21,912 nucleotides of DNA from Bacillota bacterium (GTDB lineage Bacteria > Bacillota > GCA-003054495 > Carboxydocellales > JAJZTU01). The stretch spans positions 1-21,912 of the forward strand of contig JAJZTU010000016.1 of NCBI GenBank assembly GCA_021848765.1, in the 5' to 3' direction. This document shows positions 21,117 to 21,912 of the stretch, one piece after another; position 1 is the stretch's first letter; every line of letters starts with the position of its first letter. The position numbers were made by a program, and so were the translations under genes. The notes under the pieces are model-generated. The model did no database searches, was not told the origin of the DNA, and saw nothing but the letters and a program-made list of their open reading frames with translations.

Positions 21117-21912
21117 ATGACTTTAGATGCTGTTTCCGTACTTGTGGGTTTCCTGGCCGGCCTTATTGGGACTATCGTCGGAGCGGGAGGAGGCTTCCTG
21201 ATGGTTCCTTACCTGCTGCTGACCAAGCACTTCACACCCCAAGCCGCTGTAGGGACCTCGCTGGCTGTTGTATTTTTCAATGCCCTTTCAGGCAGCTATG
21301 CCTATGCCAAACAGAGGCGTATCGACTACCCTACAGCCTGGCGCTTTGCCTTGGCGACAATTCCCGGGTCAATCTTAGGAGCCTATATCGCCCAATGGTT
21401 CTCGGGACCAGCCTTTCGAAAGTTTTTCGGCACTTTCATTATCCTGGTAGCAGTCTATATCTTTTACCGCTCCTTCAACACAGATACTGCGGCAACATCA
21501 GAAAAAGCCTCACCACATCAAGGCTCAACAAAATACAAAACCTTCACCGATGCCTTCGGCAATACCTACACCATCTCGTATGACCTGAAATTGGGTATAA
21601 TCTCCAGTTTCGGTATAGGTTTTCTCGCCAGTATTCTGGGCATTGGCGGTGGAATAATCCACGTCCCCTTAATGATTTATCTATTGGGTTTTCCTGCCCA
21701 CCTGGCCACAGCCACCTCACACCTCATCCTGACGGTCTCCTCCTTCTTCGCCGGTGTCTCTCACCTATACGTCGGGGACGTTAATCTGCGGATGGCAGCT
21801 TTCCTGGCCGTGGGCGCTATAATCGGAGCCCAGGGTGGAGCCCGCCTGGCCAAAAAAATAAAAGGCCCCTTAATAATCAGAGCCTTGTCCCTGGTACTTC
21901 TGTTCTTAAGCG
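21117..21912 (+). CDS. Sulfite exporter TauE/SafE (TSUP) family permease (3' end outside window)
   Basis: 265 full codons are visible and the frame stays open to the window end. It is a multi-helix transporter of the TSUP family. The two half-repeats each carry the diagnostic glycine motif: GAGGGFLMVP (about 23-32) and GIGGGIIHVP (about 175-184). Each is followed by a conserved threonine-serine stretch (AVGTSLAVVF; ATATSHLILTVSS). The central loop (about 120-150, TAATSEKASPHQGSTKY) is hydrophilic and unusually long. The family exports sulfite, sulfonates or related anions; the substrate here is not known. ATG 21117 follows GGAGG by 7 nt. A sigma-A promoter is 38 nt upstream. No sulfur genes are visible. 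Confidence 0.9.
   Translation, partial: MTLDAVSVLVGFLAGLIGTIVGAGGGFLMVPYLLLTKHFTPQAAVGTSLAVVFFNALSGSYAYAKQRRIDYPTAWRFALATIPGSILGAYIAQWFSGPAFRKFFGTFIILVAVYIFYRSFNTDTAATSEKASPHQGSTKYKTFTDAFGNTYTISYDLKLGIISSFGIGFLASILGIGGGIIHVPLMIYLLGFPAHLATATSHLILTVSSFFAGVSHLYVGDVNLRMAAFLAVGAIIGAQGGARLAKKIKGPLIIRALSLVLLFLS

Noticed and set aside
1..21912. CRISPR arrays, tRNA or rRNA genes, insertion sequences, prophage genes
   Set aside because: No regularly spaced repeats, cloverleaf, transposase or phage protein was seen anywhere in the window.

Overview
The window looks like chromosome of an endospore-forming, probably anaerobic Firmicute of the Peptococcaceae/Clostridia type (Desulfotomaculum- or Thermincola-like). 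This placement is inference. It rests on a spoVA germination cluster, two CotF-like coat genes, a clostridial-type ferredoxin, a membrane-anchored di-haem c-type cytochrome (uncommon in Firmicutes, known in metal-reducing Peptococcaceae), strong GGAGG-type ribosome binding sites, frequent GTG/TTG starts and moderate GC. No tRNA, rRNA, CRISPR array or insertion sequence was seen.

Layout: (1) 1-1571, the end of a glycolate/D-lactate oxidase FAD subunit overlapping its Fe-S partner, closed by a strong terminator. (2) 1662-2590, a YfcE-type phosphoesterase followed by a 326-nt gap holding a one-orientation array of DnaA-box-like 9-mers. (3) 2591-5520, a short NAGS-like acetyltransferase and a Lon-like AAA+ protease, minus strand. 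(4) 5606-8073, a chemotaxis receptor under a clear c-di-GMP-I riboswitch with a terminator platform. (5) 8158-11251, acetyltransferase, endonuclease III, OsmC-like protein and 2-hydroxyacid dehydrogenase, minus strand. (6) 11285-13228, spore-flavoured genes: two CotF-like proteins, ferredoxin, and a signal-less zinc phospholipase C-like protein. (7) 13314-15204, a methyltransferase and an HD-GYP phosphodiesterase with a structured leader. (8) 15213-17704, a small membrane protein, a zinc ribbon and a MauG/CCP-like di-haem protein. (9) 17703-20787, an operon DUF421-spoVAC-spoVAD-spoVAE-DUF1657. (10) 20822-21912, a 45-codon gene divergent from a TauE/SafE-type permease that runs off the window.

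Two themes connect the genes. First, c-di-GMP: the HD-GYP protein should hydrolyse it and the riboswitch upstream of the chemoreceptor should sense it. Second, sporulation: promoter-like motifs of the forespore sigma-G type (GHATR-N18-CAtNNTA) lie upstream of the spoVA operon, the CotF-like pair, the ferredoxin and the phospholipase-like gene, suggesting a small forespore regulon. The remaining genes are ordinary metabolic or repair functions. I found no wholly new multi-gene system. The most unexplained elements are the DnaA-box array, the possible forespore regulon with its signal-less phospholipase, the pseudoknot-like HD-GYP leader and the long N-terminal region of the di-haem protein.
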